Of a stretch of DNA of 64,000 bases, positions 43,898-51,810 are shown piece by piece. Origin of the DNA: Cyclobacteriaceae bacterium. Lineage in GTDB: Bacteria > Bacteroidota > Bacteroidia > Cytophagales > Cyclobacteriaceae. Within the stretch, counting starts at the first letter, position 1. Every line of letters begins with the position of its first letter. The translations under genes and the position numbers were made by a program. The stretch lies in contig JAEUTZ010000005.1 of assembly GCA_016787725.1 (NCBI GenBank), forward strand, positions 198,317 through 262,316. Reading direction: 5' to 3'. The notes beneath the pieces were generated by a model. That model was not told the origin of the DNA, did not search any database, and saw only the letters and a list, made by a program, of their open reading frames with translations.

Positions 43898-44380
43898 ATG
43901 ATACGAATTCTTTTGACTTCAATGTTGATACTTTCATTCGAAGTTACTTACCCTCAGAAAAATTTAGTTGATCGGCAAACACTTATTAAATCGATAGAAA
44001 ATTCTACATCGAAGGGATTCGATCGAAAAAAATGCAAAGATTTTGAAAACTTTGTATTCTCTGTTTTCATTATTTACTCTGAAAAAGGAAGTGTAGAAGA
44101 CGTTTTAATTTCAGATTGTGGTGATTGTATCTTGAAGGGCAGGGTAGTGCAAAAAATTAAAGAGGCTCTTCAAAAGAATTCCGAAGATCCCGATTTCTCA
44201 AATCGATTTGTGATCTCTATTGTTTATGTAGCGTCTGATTCAAGGAAAAAATCGGAATCTAATAATCTTCCGGTAAATTGGGAATCGGTCTTTAGTGGAG
44301 TTCCAATGGAATTACTTCAAAATAAAACGCTCTTATTCAGTGTGCCAGTTGCTCTAACTATAATTGACTCAGCCCACTGA
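43898..44380 (+). CDS. Hypothetical exported protein in AT-rich patch
   Basis: This 160-residue protein has a signal peptide (ending VTYPQ). The pattern FSVFIIYSEKGSVEDVLISD followed by CGDCILKGRVVQKIKEAL resembles the TonB C-terminal-like or energy-transducer fold found in short Bacteroidota exported proteins, but this is weak. Codon use is AT-rich. About 258 nt without any recognisable feature separate it from the previous gene. Function unknown. Confidence 0.5.
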   Translation: MIRILLTSMLILSFEVTYPQKNLVDRQTLIKSIENSTSKGFDRKKCKDFENFVFSVFIIYSEKGSVEDVLISDCGDCILKGRVVQKIKEALQKNSEDPDFSNRFVISIVYVASDSRKKSESNNLPVNWESVFSGVPMELLQNKTLLFSVPVALTIIDSAH

Positions 44381-44403
44381 GTTTTCTTCTGCTTGGAACT
44401 ATC

Positions 44404-45051
44404 TTATTTCTCACACAATCCTCCTTTTGCAATCCACAATTTTTTAATCTCAAACTGTAGCAGGCCTTCCCGCACAGCCGGGTCGGTTTCAATTACGGTC
44501 TGATCCAAGTCGCCCTTCATTACCAGAATGCCGCCCTCATCATCGCCAAAGGTAGCTTCGGTAACCACATTGCCGGTCTTGACAATCTCCTTCAGGTAGT
44601 CGTCATGCTTTCGCAACGTGCGGGGAGCATCCTGAATATTAAACTTCGCGATGTTGGGAATGAAGCGGATGAATTGATAGGTCACCATTTCGTACGGTTC
44701 CGTTACGGTGCAGGCCCCACCCACATGTGGAAAGTACGGCAACACTTCTACCCGCCACCGATTGGCCTGAACTCCCGGATCTGTCTGCAGCCACCCTTTT
44801 ACTTGTTCTGTGGAATTCGATTTAAAAATGAAAATACCCCCGCCTCCATCAAACGGTCCCGCGGCCACCAGCTTTTCTTCTTTGGCCAGGCGCTCAATGT
44901 TGGCCATATGGCCATCCATTATCTTTTTTAACTCCGCTTCCGGTAATTCCGCTTTATCCTCACGCTTATTCAGAAAAACAAAAATCAAATCAGGGGTTTG
45001 TGCATCACTGAAAAAGGGGAGTAGCCACAGCAGGTAGAAAAACACTTTCAT
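44404..45051 (-). CDS. Exported protein with two YCII-like domains
   Basis: The 215-residue product has a signal peptide (ending FSDAQ). Two YCII-related units follow: residues about 20-105 (DGHMANIERLAKEEKLVAAG, PFDGGGGIFIF) and about 120-210 (KHDDYLKEIVKTGNVVTEAT, FGDDEGGILVM). YciI proteins are small ferredoxin-like dimers whose His/Asp pair suggests an enzyme; fusing two copies would make an internal dimer. The HVGGAC...C pattern is extra. Export is unusual for this family. The reaction is unknown. Confidence 0.78.
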   Translation of the reverse strand: MKVFFYLLWLLPFFSDAQTPDLIFVFLNKREDKAELPEAELKKIMDGHMANIERLAKEEKLVAAGPFDGGGGIFIFKSNSTEQVKGWLQTDPGVQANRWRVEVLPYFPHVGGACTVTEPYEMVTYQFIRFIPNIAKFNIQDAPRTLRKHDDYLKEIVKTGNVVTEATFGDDEGGILVMKGDLDQTVIETDPAVREGLLQFEIKKLWIAKGGLCEK

Positions 45052-45075
45052 AAAACTAAAATTAATGATTCTGCC

Positions 45076-46023
45076 TTACTTTTCGAGCGGGTGAGCCCCG
45101 TTGGTTAACCGCTTCTGCTGACTAATCAGCAAAACTCCAACCAAAATAAGCATCGTGCCCACCAGCTGAAGCCATGAAATGGTCTCTTGCAAAAAGAAAT
45201 AAGCCATGATAATGGTTGAGACTGGGCCAATGCTGCCGACAATAGCAGCATTATCCGAACCAATGCGCTTGATGCCCTGCACCACCAGGTACGAGGGAAT
45301 TACTGTTGATAGGACCGCCATGAGGAAACCGTAGGTGTAAACAGTCGGTGAGAAACTGAATAATGATATCTCTGAAGTAAAGAAAAAATGAACCAGCACC
45401 CCAACAGAAGCAAAACTCATAGCATAACTATTGAATTTTGAGGCTCCCACCAACGGAATCAGCCGGCCGCTTCCCACAATATAGGCGGCATAGGTAAAGG
45501 CACAAATAAAAATAAGCAGTGAGCCCAGCATAAAATTTCTGTTTCCGGCCGTCTGAAGATTCACTTCACTGATGAAAGCTACAAACAAACCCCCATACGT
45601 TATGATCAACGCCAGCCATTGGATGGGTTTGATTTTCTCTTTAAAGAAGAGGGATGACATAAGGAGCACCAACGTTGGGTAAACGAAAAGAATCAACCGC
45701 TCAATGGCAGCCGTTACGTATTGCAAACCTAAAAAGTCGAGCAGGCTACTGATGTAATACCCAAGGCAGCCAATGAAAGCGACCAGTACCCATTGCCTGT
45801 TCGTGAATCGGACATTGGTTTGCTTGCTGGAAGAGACAACTGCTGAAACAAGAAAAAAAGGAAGCGAAAAAATCATCCGCAAGGCAAGTAACGATACGGC
45901 ATCAATTGAGGTGTCGCGGTACGCCAGCTTGACTAAAATTGCTTTCGTTGAAAAACAAACGGCTCCCAACAAGGCAATAAGAACCCCACCTACAAAGTAG
46001 TCAGTCTTTTTCTTATTGGTCAT
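45076..46023 (-). CDS. EamA/DMT family transporter
   Basis: This 315-residue inner-membrane protein has about ten hydrophobic segments arranged as two EamA repeats. The first begins VGGVLIALLGAVCFSTKAIL and the second includes LLIFICAFTYAAYIVGSGRL. RMIFSLPFFL and SYLVVQGIKRIGSDNAAIVG are family-like motifs. It probably moves a small metabolite; substrate unknown. It is 5 nt downstream of the GMC oxidoreductase gene and 24 nt upstream of the YCII gene on the same strand, so they may be cotranscribed. Confidence 0.85.
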   Translation of the reverse strand: MTNKKKTDYFVGGVLIALLGAVCFSTKAILVKLAYRDTSIDAVSLLALRMIFSLPFFLVSAVVSSSKQTNVRFTNRQWVLVAFIGCLGYYISSLLDFLGLQYVTAAIERLILFVYPTLVLLMSSLFFKEKIKPIQWLALIITYGGLFVAFISEVNLQTAGNRNFMLGSLLIFICAFTYAAYIVGSGRLIPLVGASKFNSYAMSFASVGVLVHFFFTSEISLFSFSPTVYTYGFLMAVLSTVIPSYLVVQGIKRIGSDNAAIVGSIGPVSTIIMAYFFLQETISWLQLVGTMLILVGVLLISQQKRLTNGAHPLEK

Positions 46024-46028
46024 GAGGC

Positions 46029-47735
46029 CTACTTCAGGTTTTTCATGGCATGATGCGCTGCGCGGGCGGCAAACGCCATGTAGGTGAGTGACGGATTTTG
46101 TGTTGAAGTGGAAGTCATGCAGGCGCCATCGGTAACGTAAACATTCGGGCAGGCATGAAGCTGATGGTCTTTATTGAGTAGGGAGGTCTTCGGATCTTTC
46201 CCCATACGCACTCCGCCCATCTCGTGAATATCAAGGCCGGGCGCGCGCTGATCATCCCGCACGCGGATGTTGGTGAAGCCGGCTTTTTCGAACATCTCCG
46301 TCATCTGCTCCTGATAATCCTTCACCATCTTCTCATCGTTGTCATCGTAGTCCACATTCACCTTCAGAAGGGGTATGCCCCAGGCATCTTTCTCATCCGT
46401 ACTTAGCGCAACGCAATTTGTTTCCTTTGGAATGGTCTCGCCCATCATATGGGACCCTACGCTCCAAGGGCTATACTTTGAAGGATTGAGAATCTCCTCT
46501 TTCAACGTCATCCCAATACCACTCTGATCAGCGTAGTTGTATCGCCCGGCACTAAAACCAGCCGCATAGCCTCTTAAAAAGTCAGTTTCTTGTTTATGCA
46601 AATTCCGGAAGCGCGGGAAATAACCACTGGTAGGTCTTCCTCCCGAAGTAGTGTATTCCTGAAACCCTTCATATTCTGCCGATACTCCGGCCCGGTAATT
46701 ATGAAAGGCCACGTATTTACCCAACAATCCGCTATCATTCCCCAACCCATTCGGGAAACGATTGGAGGTAGAATTCAATAAAATCAAATTGGTATTAAGG
46801 GCAGCAGCATTGACAAAAATCACCTCTGCAAAATACTCCTCTGTTTGTTTGGTGTTGGCGTCCACAATCCGCACTCCGGTTGCCTTGCCCTTGGCTTCAT
46901 CATAAATAATGGAATGAACTACCGCATCTGTGCGCATAGTCATGTTGCCGGTTTTCTCGGCCCACGGCAGGGTAGACGCATTCGCGCTGAAGTAGCCGCC
47001 AAATGGACAACCGCGCTGGCACAAGTTGCGACTCTGGCATTTTACTCGTCCCTGCTGTTGATAGTATTCCAGGTTGCCTGTAATGTGAGCACATCGCGCC
47101 AGAATCATGTGTCGGGTGTCGCCATAATTTTTCTTCAATTGCTCCTGGAAATACTTCTCAACAATGTTGAGTTCAAAGCCGGGTAGAAATTCTCCATCCG
47201 GCAAATTGGGTAACCCGTCCTTGTTTCCGGAAACTCCCGCAAACTTCTCCACATGACTGTACCAGGGAGCTATGTCTTTGTACCGGATGGGCCAGTCTAC
47301 GGCAAAGCCATCGCGCGCTGGACCTTCAAAGTCAAAATCAGACCACCGCTGCACCTGCCGGGCCCATAACAACGATTTGCCACCTACCTGATAGCCTCGA
47401 ATCCAATCAAAGGGTTTTTCCTGCACGTAAGGATGCTCCTTGTCTTTCACAAAAAAATGCATCGCATCTTCGCGAAAGGCATAGCACCGGCTCGCCACAG
47501 GATTTTCTTCTTTCATCTGATTGGTGAGCTGGCCACGGTGCTCAAACTCATAGGGCAACATGTTGGTGGTAGGATAATCGCGTAAGTGCTTTACATCCCT
47601 ACCCCGTTCAATAACCAGGGTTTTCACTCCGTGTTCGCAAAGCTCCTTCGCAGCCCAACTGCCACTCATGCCCGAGCCTATTACAATTGCCTGAAACGTA
47701 CGTTCCTTCGCTGCGTCAATATTCAGATTAGCCAT
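46029..47735 (-). CDS. GMC family FAD-dependent oxidoreductase
   Basis: This 568-residue flavoenzyme has the FAD motif VIGSGMSGSWAAKELCEHG (residues 18-36), GYQVGGKSLLWARQVQRW, and a C-terminal HEMGGVRMGKDP with YVTDGACMTSTSTQNPSL typical of the gluconate/glucoside dehydrogenase branch. CQSRNLCQRGCPFGGYFSAN is a cysteine-rich segment often found in this branch. It oxidises a sugar or alcohol group. Its start overlaps the subunit-3-like gene upstream by 8 nt, so the two probably form a complex. It has no signal peptide and may be exported with its Tat-signal partner. Confidence 0.88.
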   Translation of the reverse strand: MANLNIDAAKERTFQAIVIGSGMSGSWAAKELCEHGVKTLVIERGRDVKHLRDYPTTNMLPYEFEHRGQLTNQMKEENPVASRCYAFREDAMHFFVKDKEHPYVQEKPFDWIRGYQVGGKSLLWARQVQRWSDFDFEGPARDGFAVDWPIRYKDIAPWYSHVEKFAGVSGNKDGLPNLPDGEFLPGFELNIVEKYFQEQLKKNYGDTRHMILARCAHITGNLEYYQQQGRVKCQSRNLCQRGCPFGGYFSANASTLPWAEKTGNMTMRTDAVVHSIIYDEAKGKATGVRIVDANTKQTEEYFAEVIFVNAAALNTNLILLNSTSNRFPNGLGNDSGLLGKYVAFHNYRAGVSAEYEGFQEYTTSGGRPTSGYFPRFRNLHKQETDFLRGYAAGFSAGRYNYADQSGIGMTLKEEILNPSKYSPWSVGSHMMGETIPKETNCVALSTDEKDAWGIPLLKVNVDYDDNDEKMVKDYQEQMTEMFEKAGFTNIRVRDDQRAPGLDIHEMGGVRMGKDPKTSLLNKDHQLHACPNVYVTDGACMTSTSTQNPSLTYMAFAARAAHHAMKNLK

Positions 47736-48294
47736 CGATTTTCATAGTTGAAATGCTGCTGATCAATACGGCCCCGTTGTATTCTCCGGGAATTAAGCTA
47801 TACGGTTTTACTTGGGTCATGATGTATTCAGACATCATAAAGCCCTGAATCGTAAAGCGCTTGGTGAGGCGCAAAAATTCAAGGATTGTCTTTTCATCCT
47901 CATCTGTACTTTCATTTGAGATGGAAAGTCCCTGGGCAACAACTTTTTCTTGCTCGGCTTGCTCTAATTTTGAAAAACTGCTGTTTGCAACCTTCTTGCT
48001 GAAGGTATTAAAACTTTGGAGGCCTTTTGTGAAAACTCGTTGCTGGTCTGTTTCAATACAATCATTCACCATAACCAGTATAAAATCCTGAACAGCAAGG
48101 TCCGATGCCCCTTTGAGACTACCCGGAGGAATGATTGTATCCGCAATTTGCGCGAGTACTTCGCGCATCGATTCAGTCACGTTTAAATTCTGATAAGCTG
48201 CCAGAATGTCTTCCGTTTCAAAATTGCAGGAAGGCACCAGCACAGCTCCCCCGCTTAGAATGGCCAGGCTTTTCAATGCTTCACGTCTATGCAT
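47728..48294 (-). CDS. Gluconate 2-dehydrogenase subunit 3-like lipoprotein
   Basis: This 188-residue partner of the GMC enzyme has a twin-arginine-like start (MHRREALKSLAILSGG) followed by a lipobox, VPSC with Cys23. It therefore looks like a Tat-exported lipoprotein. The mature part (VLAQIADTIIPPGSLKGASD, GLQSFNTFSKKV, SEYIMTQVKPYSLIPGEYNG) fits the gluconate 2-dehydrogenase subunit 3 family. It likely carries the catalytic subunit across and anchors it in the membrane. Confidence 0.85.
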   Translation of the reverse strand: MHRREALKSLAILSGGAVLVPSCNFETEDILAAYQNLNVTESMREVLAQIADTIIPPGSLKGASDLAVQDFILVMVNDCIETDQQRVFTKGLQSFNTFSKKVANSSFSKLEQAEQEKVVAQGLSISNESTDEDEKTILEFLRLTKRFTIQGFMMSEYIMTQVKPYSLIPGEYNGAVLISSISTMKIDG

Positions 48295-48335
48295 CTCAAT
48301 TTCTTTGTATTAAGGTAAATATATCAATTCAGGGA

Positions 48336-49484
48336 TTACCTTGTAAGCAACGCTTTCACCAATCGATTCAAATCCGCCTCTGTATTATACAAATGCGGGG
48401 ATACCCGGATGGCATCTCCACGAAAGGAAACCGAAATTTTTGCTTTGGCTATTCGCCTTTTCATGGCGTTAATTTCTGTACCGTCTGGCAGACGAATGCC
48501 AAACAGGTGCTTGCCGCGATGGTCCTCGTCCTCAACCCAAAAACCTGCTTCTCGAAGTTGCGCCAACGGTTTTTTGGTAACGGATTCACAGTATTGTTGA
48601 ATCGCACGAGGCTTCCATTGATTAATTTGCCTGATCGCTTCCAGCAGCATCGGCACCAGAATGAAATTGCTATGCTCACCCACCTCATATCGCAACATGC
48701 CCGGTTGATATTCACTTTGGTAATTAACCAGGCCAGCAAAGTTTTCACTGTGTAATCGGTTAATCCAATTTTCCTCAATTGGTTTTCCCTGATCAAAGTA
48801 CGGTCCATAATAAGCCAGGCCTAATGAATACGGCCCCATTAACCATTTATATCCGCCACACACCAGGGCATCGGGTTGAATTTCGTGAACATCGAAAGGA
48901 AGTGCACCTACCGATTGCGTGCCATCGATCACCAATAACGCGCCCACTTCGCGGCTCCGCTTTCGGATTGCCCTTAGATCGAAAAGAGTTCCATCCGCCC
49001 AATGTACATGGCCCAGCGCTACTACTTTTGTATTTACGTTAATGCCTTCTAACAGACGTTCGTTCCACTGCTTTGCCCGATTCGTATCGGTATTGGGGGC
49101 TGAAATGATTCTGAGTTTCACCCCGGTATCTACCTGTAGACGTTGCCACGGATAGTAGTTGCTCGGAAATTGTTCCGAAGCCACGATGATGTTATCGGTT
49201 GCCGTGACCTTGAGATTATGCACCACGTTGGCCATGCCGTAAGAGACGGAAGGAACCAACACGATACGGTTTGCTTCTGCCCGGATTAACTTCCCAAATT
49301 CCCTTCTGATTTTCTCAGTCTGGGTATAAAATTCTGAGGCGGAAACACCTGCCGGATTACGCTTCCTTAAAATCCCTTCAATTCCTTTTCGTTCAACAGA
49401 TTTCAGCAGGGGAGACATGTATGCACAATTCAAATAGACTTGTCCACGCGGTAAACTGAACTTGGATCGTTGATGAGAAATCAT
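48336..49484 (-). CDS. Class V aminotransferase family protein
   Basis: This 382-residue PLP enzyme has LVIDGTQSVGALPFDV (PLP-binding Asp and Gln) and the Schiff-base lysine in VCGGYKWLMGPYSLG. YLNCAYMSPLLKSVERKG opens the protein. It resembles the cysteine desulfurase/kynureninase-like branch without the catalytic-Cys loop of NifS, so transamination or beta-elimination is likely. The substrate is unknown. It is upstream of the GMC operon, 41 nt from the subunit-3 gene, and may or may not share its transcript. Confidence 0.85.
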   Translation of the reverse strand: MISHQRSKFSLPRGQVYLNCAYMSPLLKSVERKGIEGILRKRNPAGVSASEFYTQTEKIRREFGKLIRAEANRIVLVPSVSYGMANVVHNLKVTATDNIIVASEQFPSNYYPWQRLQVDTGVKLRIISAPNTDTNRAKQWNERLLEGINVNTKVVALGHVHWADGTLFDLRAIRKRSREVGALLVIDGTQSVGALPFDVHEIQPDALVCGGYKWLMGPYSLGLAYYGPYFDQGKPIEENWINRLHSENFAGLVNYQSEYQPGMLRYEVGEHSNFILVPMLLEAIRQINQWKPRAIQQYCESVTKKPLAQLREAGFWVEDEDHRGKHLFGIRLPDGTEINAMKRRIAKAKISVSFRGDAIRVSPHLYNTEADLNRLVKALLTR

Positions 49485-49589
49485 GGTTGATTAAAATTAT
49501 TTCTTCGAAACTTAACGTAATTTGTACGGTTGTTAAACTTAGGGTTACCAATTTTGTCTTAGGTTAATAAATACCTGCAACCGAACGCT

Positions 49590-49844
49590 ATGAGGGCTGA
49601 ATCTGAATCGTACAAGGGGATTGAATACGTTCGTATCTCCCACCTACCAACTGATCAACAGGAAAAAATTACCGCTAGTCTTTCAAGGGATGTGGTCATC
49701 AAGATTCTAAAGGATGGCAACATCATTGATGACTGTATTCCTTATTCGGAATACCTGCATTGGTTCGAGCAGCATCAACAAGGCTCTGTCATCAGGCCTG
49801 CTCCGGCACATCCGCAGGGAATTTTTAAGTTATCAATAAAGTGA
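49590..49844 (+). CDS. Small hypothetical cytosolic protein
   Basis: An 84-residue protein without signal peptide. VRISHLPTDQQEKITASLSR and VVIKILKDGNIIDDCIPYSE suggest a small alpha/beta domain. I know no family for it. Its stop codon directly abuts that of the convergent VOC gene. Confidence 0.55.
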   Translation: MRAESESYKGIEYVRISHLPTDQQEKITASLSRDVVIKILKDGNIIDDCIPYSEYLHWFEQHQQGSVIRPAPAHPQGIFKLSIK

Positions 49845-50234
49845 TCAGTCCCAGATTCCTTCCGGAACGATCTCGATAACATTGCCGGCTGGATCGTTAA
49901 AGTAAAACGACTCCAATCCATTCTTCCAGATCAGTGTATCGAGAATGGGAATTCCCAGAGCTCTGATTTTTTCCTTATGAATAAGATACTCGGCTTGCGT
50001 CACTTCAAAAGCAAAGTGATAATTCCCGAAGGCGTAGTGTGCCGGTGGGCTTTTCTTTGACTGGGAGTCATCCGGATTAAAACATAGCAAGACGCTTGAG
50101 CCAGCCCGGAAAAATATGTGACGATCCGGTGCTTCGCTAATAATCGGCAAAGCTAAAAGGTTGTGATAGAACTGCCGGGCCGCTCCAAGGTCCTTCATAT
50201 AAATACAAGTTTCTTTAATCTGTATAAAATTCAT
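49845..50234 (-). CDS. VOC (glyoxalase/bleomycin resistance fold) protein
   Basis: This 129-residue protein has the two beta-alpha-beta-beta-beta units of the vicinal-oxygen-chelate fold: KETCIYMKDLGAARQFYHNL and later YHFAFEVTQAEYLIHKEKI with a terminal SFYFNDPAGNVIEIVPEG. The His in YHFAF and Glu in VIEIV are likely metal ligands. Members include glyoxalases, dioxygenases and drug-binding proteins, so the reaction is open. The ATG at 50234 is preferred over the GTG two codons upstream. Confidence 0.8.
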   Translation of the reverse strand: MNFIQIKETCIYMKDLGAARQFYHNLLALPIISEAPDRHIFFRAGSSVLLCFNPDDSQSKKSPPAHYAFGNYHFAFEVTQAEYLIHKEKIRALGIPILDTLIWKNGLESFYFNDPAGNVIEIVPEGIWD

Positions 50235-50240
50235 GACCAC

Positions 50241-50619
50241 TGTTGATTATTGTTCCAAATCACCTTTACGGATTCAATCCTCCAACCGGATAGTAAGAAA
50301 AAATCGCTCGCTATGGGGTTGAAAATCTGATCATTAGAAGGACCGACTATTCAAGGTCGATTTCTTACCGCCCAGAGTTGTCCACAAAGAACTGATTAAT
50401 GATAAACGGTACAAATCATTGATAATCAGAAGGATAAATGGTAACATCCTGATAATGTTGACAACTATGGAAAATTGTGGAATTCTATTTAGCCTTATTT
50501 TTGCTTCCTTCTAAGTGCTTGAATTCTACCCAATTGCTTTTTTCCTTTCATGCACCTTACATACCGTAATTTTAGAAATCGTTAACAATCAAACTCAATA
50601 AAAATAACGTTTTTGCACT
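50241..50619 (+). promoter_or_regulatory. Intergenic region with one promoter
   Basis: This 379-nt stretch between the VOC gene and the thioredoxin genes holds no credible gene. TTG at 50475-50477 and TATTTTTG at 50496-50503 (18-nt spacer) form a good promoter for the thioredoxin pair, implying a leader of about 110 nt. A single DnaA-box-like TTGTCCACA (50378-50386) is present without companions. No stable hairpin was seen. Confidence 0.5.
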
Positions 50620-51096
50620 ATGAAATCTGTCGGGTTACTGGTTTTGGGACTAACCCTTGCGGCAACAGCCGCAGGGCAAATTCCTCAGATAAAATTAAAG
50701 GAATTACAACACTTACTGACCACAAAGGGCGAACGTGTGCAAGTGGTAAACTTCTGGGCTACGTGGTGTGCCCCGTGTGTGAAGGAGTTGCCTTTGTTTG
50801 AAAAACTAAGACAAGAAAACAACTCCGTTGATATCACCTTGGTCAGCATGGATTTTGATCTGGACCCAGATCCGGGCAAAGTAGAACGATTTGTTACACG
50901 CAAGAAGCTGCAAAATAAAGTAGTGATTCTTGCTGAGACCGACCCCAATTCATGGATCGATAAAATCGATAAAAACTGGAGTGGAGCCTTACCGGCCACC
51001 CTTGTTGTCAACACGAAAACCGGAAAGCGTAAACTGGTCCAGCACGAATTACACGAGGGCGACCTTGAAAAACTAATAACCGAAGTGTCTAATTAA
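50620..51096 (+). CDS. TlpA-like exported thiol-disulfide oxidoreductase
   Basis: This 158-residue thioredoxin-fold protein has a signal peptide (ending ATAAGQ) and the active site FWATWCAPCVKELPLF with Cys50 and Cys53. The cis-proline segment is in SGALPATLVVNTKTGK. It reduces disulfides, or delivers reductant, in the periplasm, for example for cytochrome c maturation. A second thioredoxin-fold gene follows after 11 nt. Confidence 0.88.
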   Translation: MKSVGLLVLGLTLAATAAGQIPQIKLKELQHLLTTKGERVQVVNFWATWCAPCVKELPLFEKLRQENNSVDITLVSMDFDLDPDPGKVERFVTRKKLQNKVVILAETDPNSWIDKIDKNWSGALPATLVVNTKTGKRKLVQHELHEGDLEKLITEVSN

Positions 51097-51107
51097 ACCA
51101 ATTCTGT

Positions 51108-51698
51108 ATGAAACGACTGATGATGATTGTGATTGCCCTGGTTGCTGTAGCCGCCAGCCCGGTAAAGCAAGGGTTTGACGTGGGCGATCAGGCCACCGAT
51201 TTTAAATTGAAAAACGTGGATGGCAAATTGGTTTCCTTATCCGATTACAAAGATGCCAAAGGGTATGTCGTGATTTTCGATTGTAACACGTGTCCGTATT
51301 CAAAGGCGTATAGCCAACGCATCATTAATCTCGATCGGAAATATACAGCCAAAGGGATTCCCGTAATTGCAATTAATGCCAATGAAGGCTCTGGTGACTC
51401 GTTTGAAGAAATGGTACGAATTGCCAATAAGAAAAAATTTAACCACCCGTATCTTTACGATGAAACACAGGCTGTGGCAAAAGCCTATGGCGCTACCAAC
51501 ACACCCCATGTGTTTGTACTGACCAAGGAATTGAAAGTTGCCTACATTGGCGCCATTGATGACAGCCCCCGCAATGAAAAGGGAGTTACCAAGCGCTATG
51601 TTGAGGATGCCATTGAGGCCGTGCTGGCGGGGAAAGCTGCACCCATAACCAAAACCAAAGCCATAGGTTGCGGTATCAAATGGCGAAGTGCCTCATGA
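51108..51698 (+). CDS. Thioredoxin-fold redoxin, exported
   Basis: This 196-residue protein starts with a hydrophobic signal (about residues 1-17). An AhpC/TSA-like thioredoxin domain follows: FDVGDQATDFKLKNVDGKLV, then the active site DCNTCPYSKAY with Cys59 and Cys62. TNTPHVFVLTKELKVAYIGA contains the cis-Pro. The motif CNTCPYS is typical of a Bacteroidota redoxin group that accompanies TlpA-like proteins. It probably acts with the gene upstream in periplasmic redox control. A strong terminator lies 22 nt after the stop. Confidence 0.87.
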   Translation: MKRLMMIVIALVAVAASPVKQGFDVGDQATDFKLKNVDGKLVSLSDYKDAKGYVVIFDCNTCPYSKAYSQRIINLDRKYTAKGIPVIAINANEGSGDSFEEMVRIANKKKFNHPYLYDETQAVAKAYGATNTPHVFVLTKELKVAYIGAIDDSPRNEKGVTKRYVEDAIEAVLAGKAAPITKTKAIGCGIKWRSAS

Positions 51699-51719
51699 AG
51701 CAATTGAAAAGACTTGCAT

Positions 51720-51744
51720 GCCCGGTTGCCCCGGGCTTTTTTTT
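51720..51744 (+). terminator. Intrinsic terminator of thioredoxin pair
   Basis: GCCCGG (51720-51725) pairs with CCGGGC (51731-51736) around TTGCC, followed by eight T residues (51737-51744). Confidence 0.9.
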
Positions 51745-51810
51745 GTGATCGTTACCCTGGCGCTCACCCTTCTGGTTCCGGATTAGTTAAAATCTTATTG
51801 TGATTTACTT

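Noticed and set aside
48135..48755. 206-codon plus-strand frame across the subunit-3 and aminotransferase genes
   Set aside because: Overlaps two genes with clear family motifs on the other strand.
50370..50480. Origin-like region with a DnaA-box-like TTGTCCACA
   Set aside because: Only one box with a mismatch, no cluster, no AT-rich unwinding tract beyond the local background, and no dnaA, dnaN or gidA nearby.
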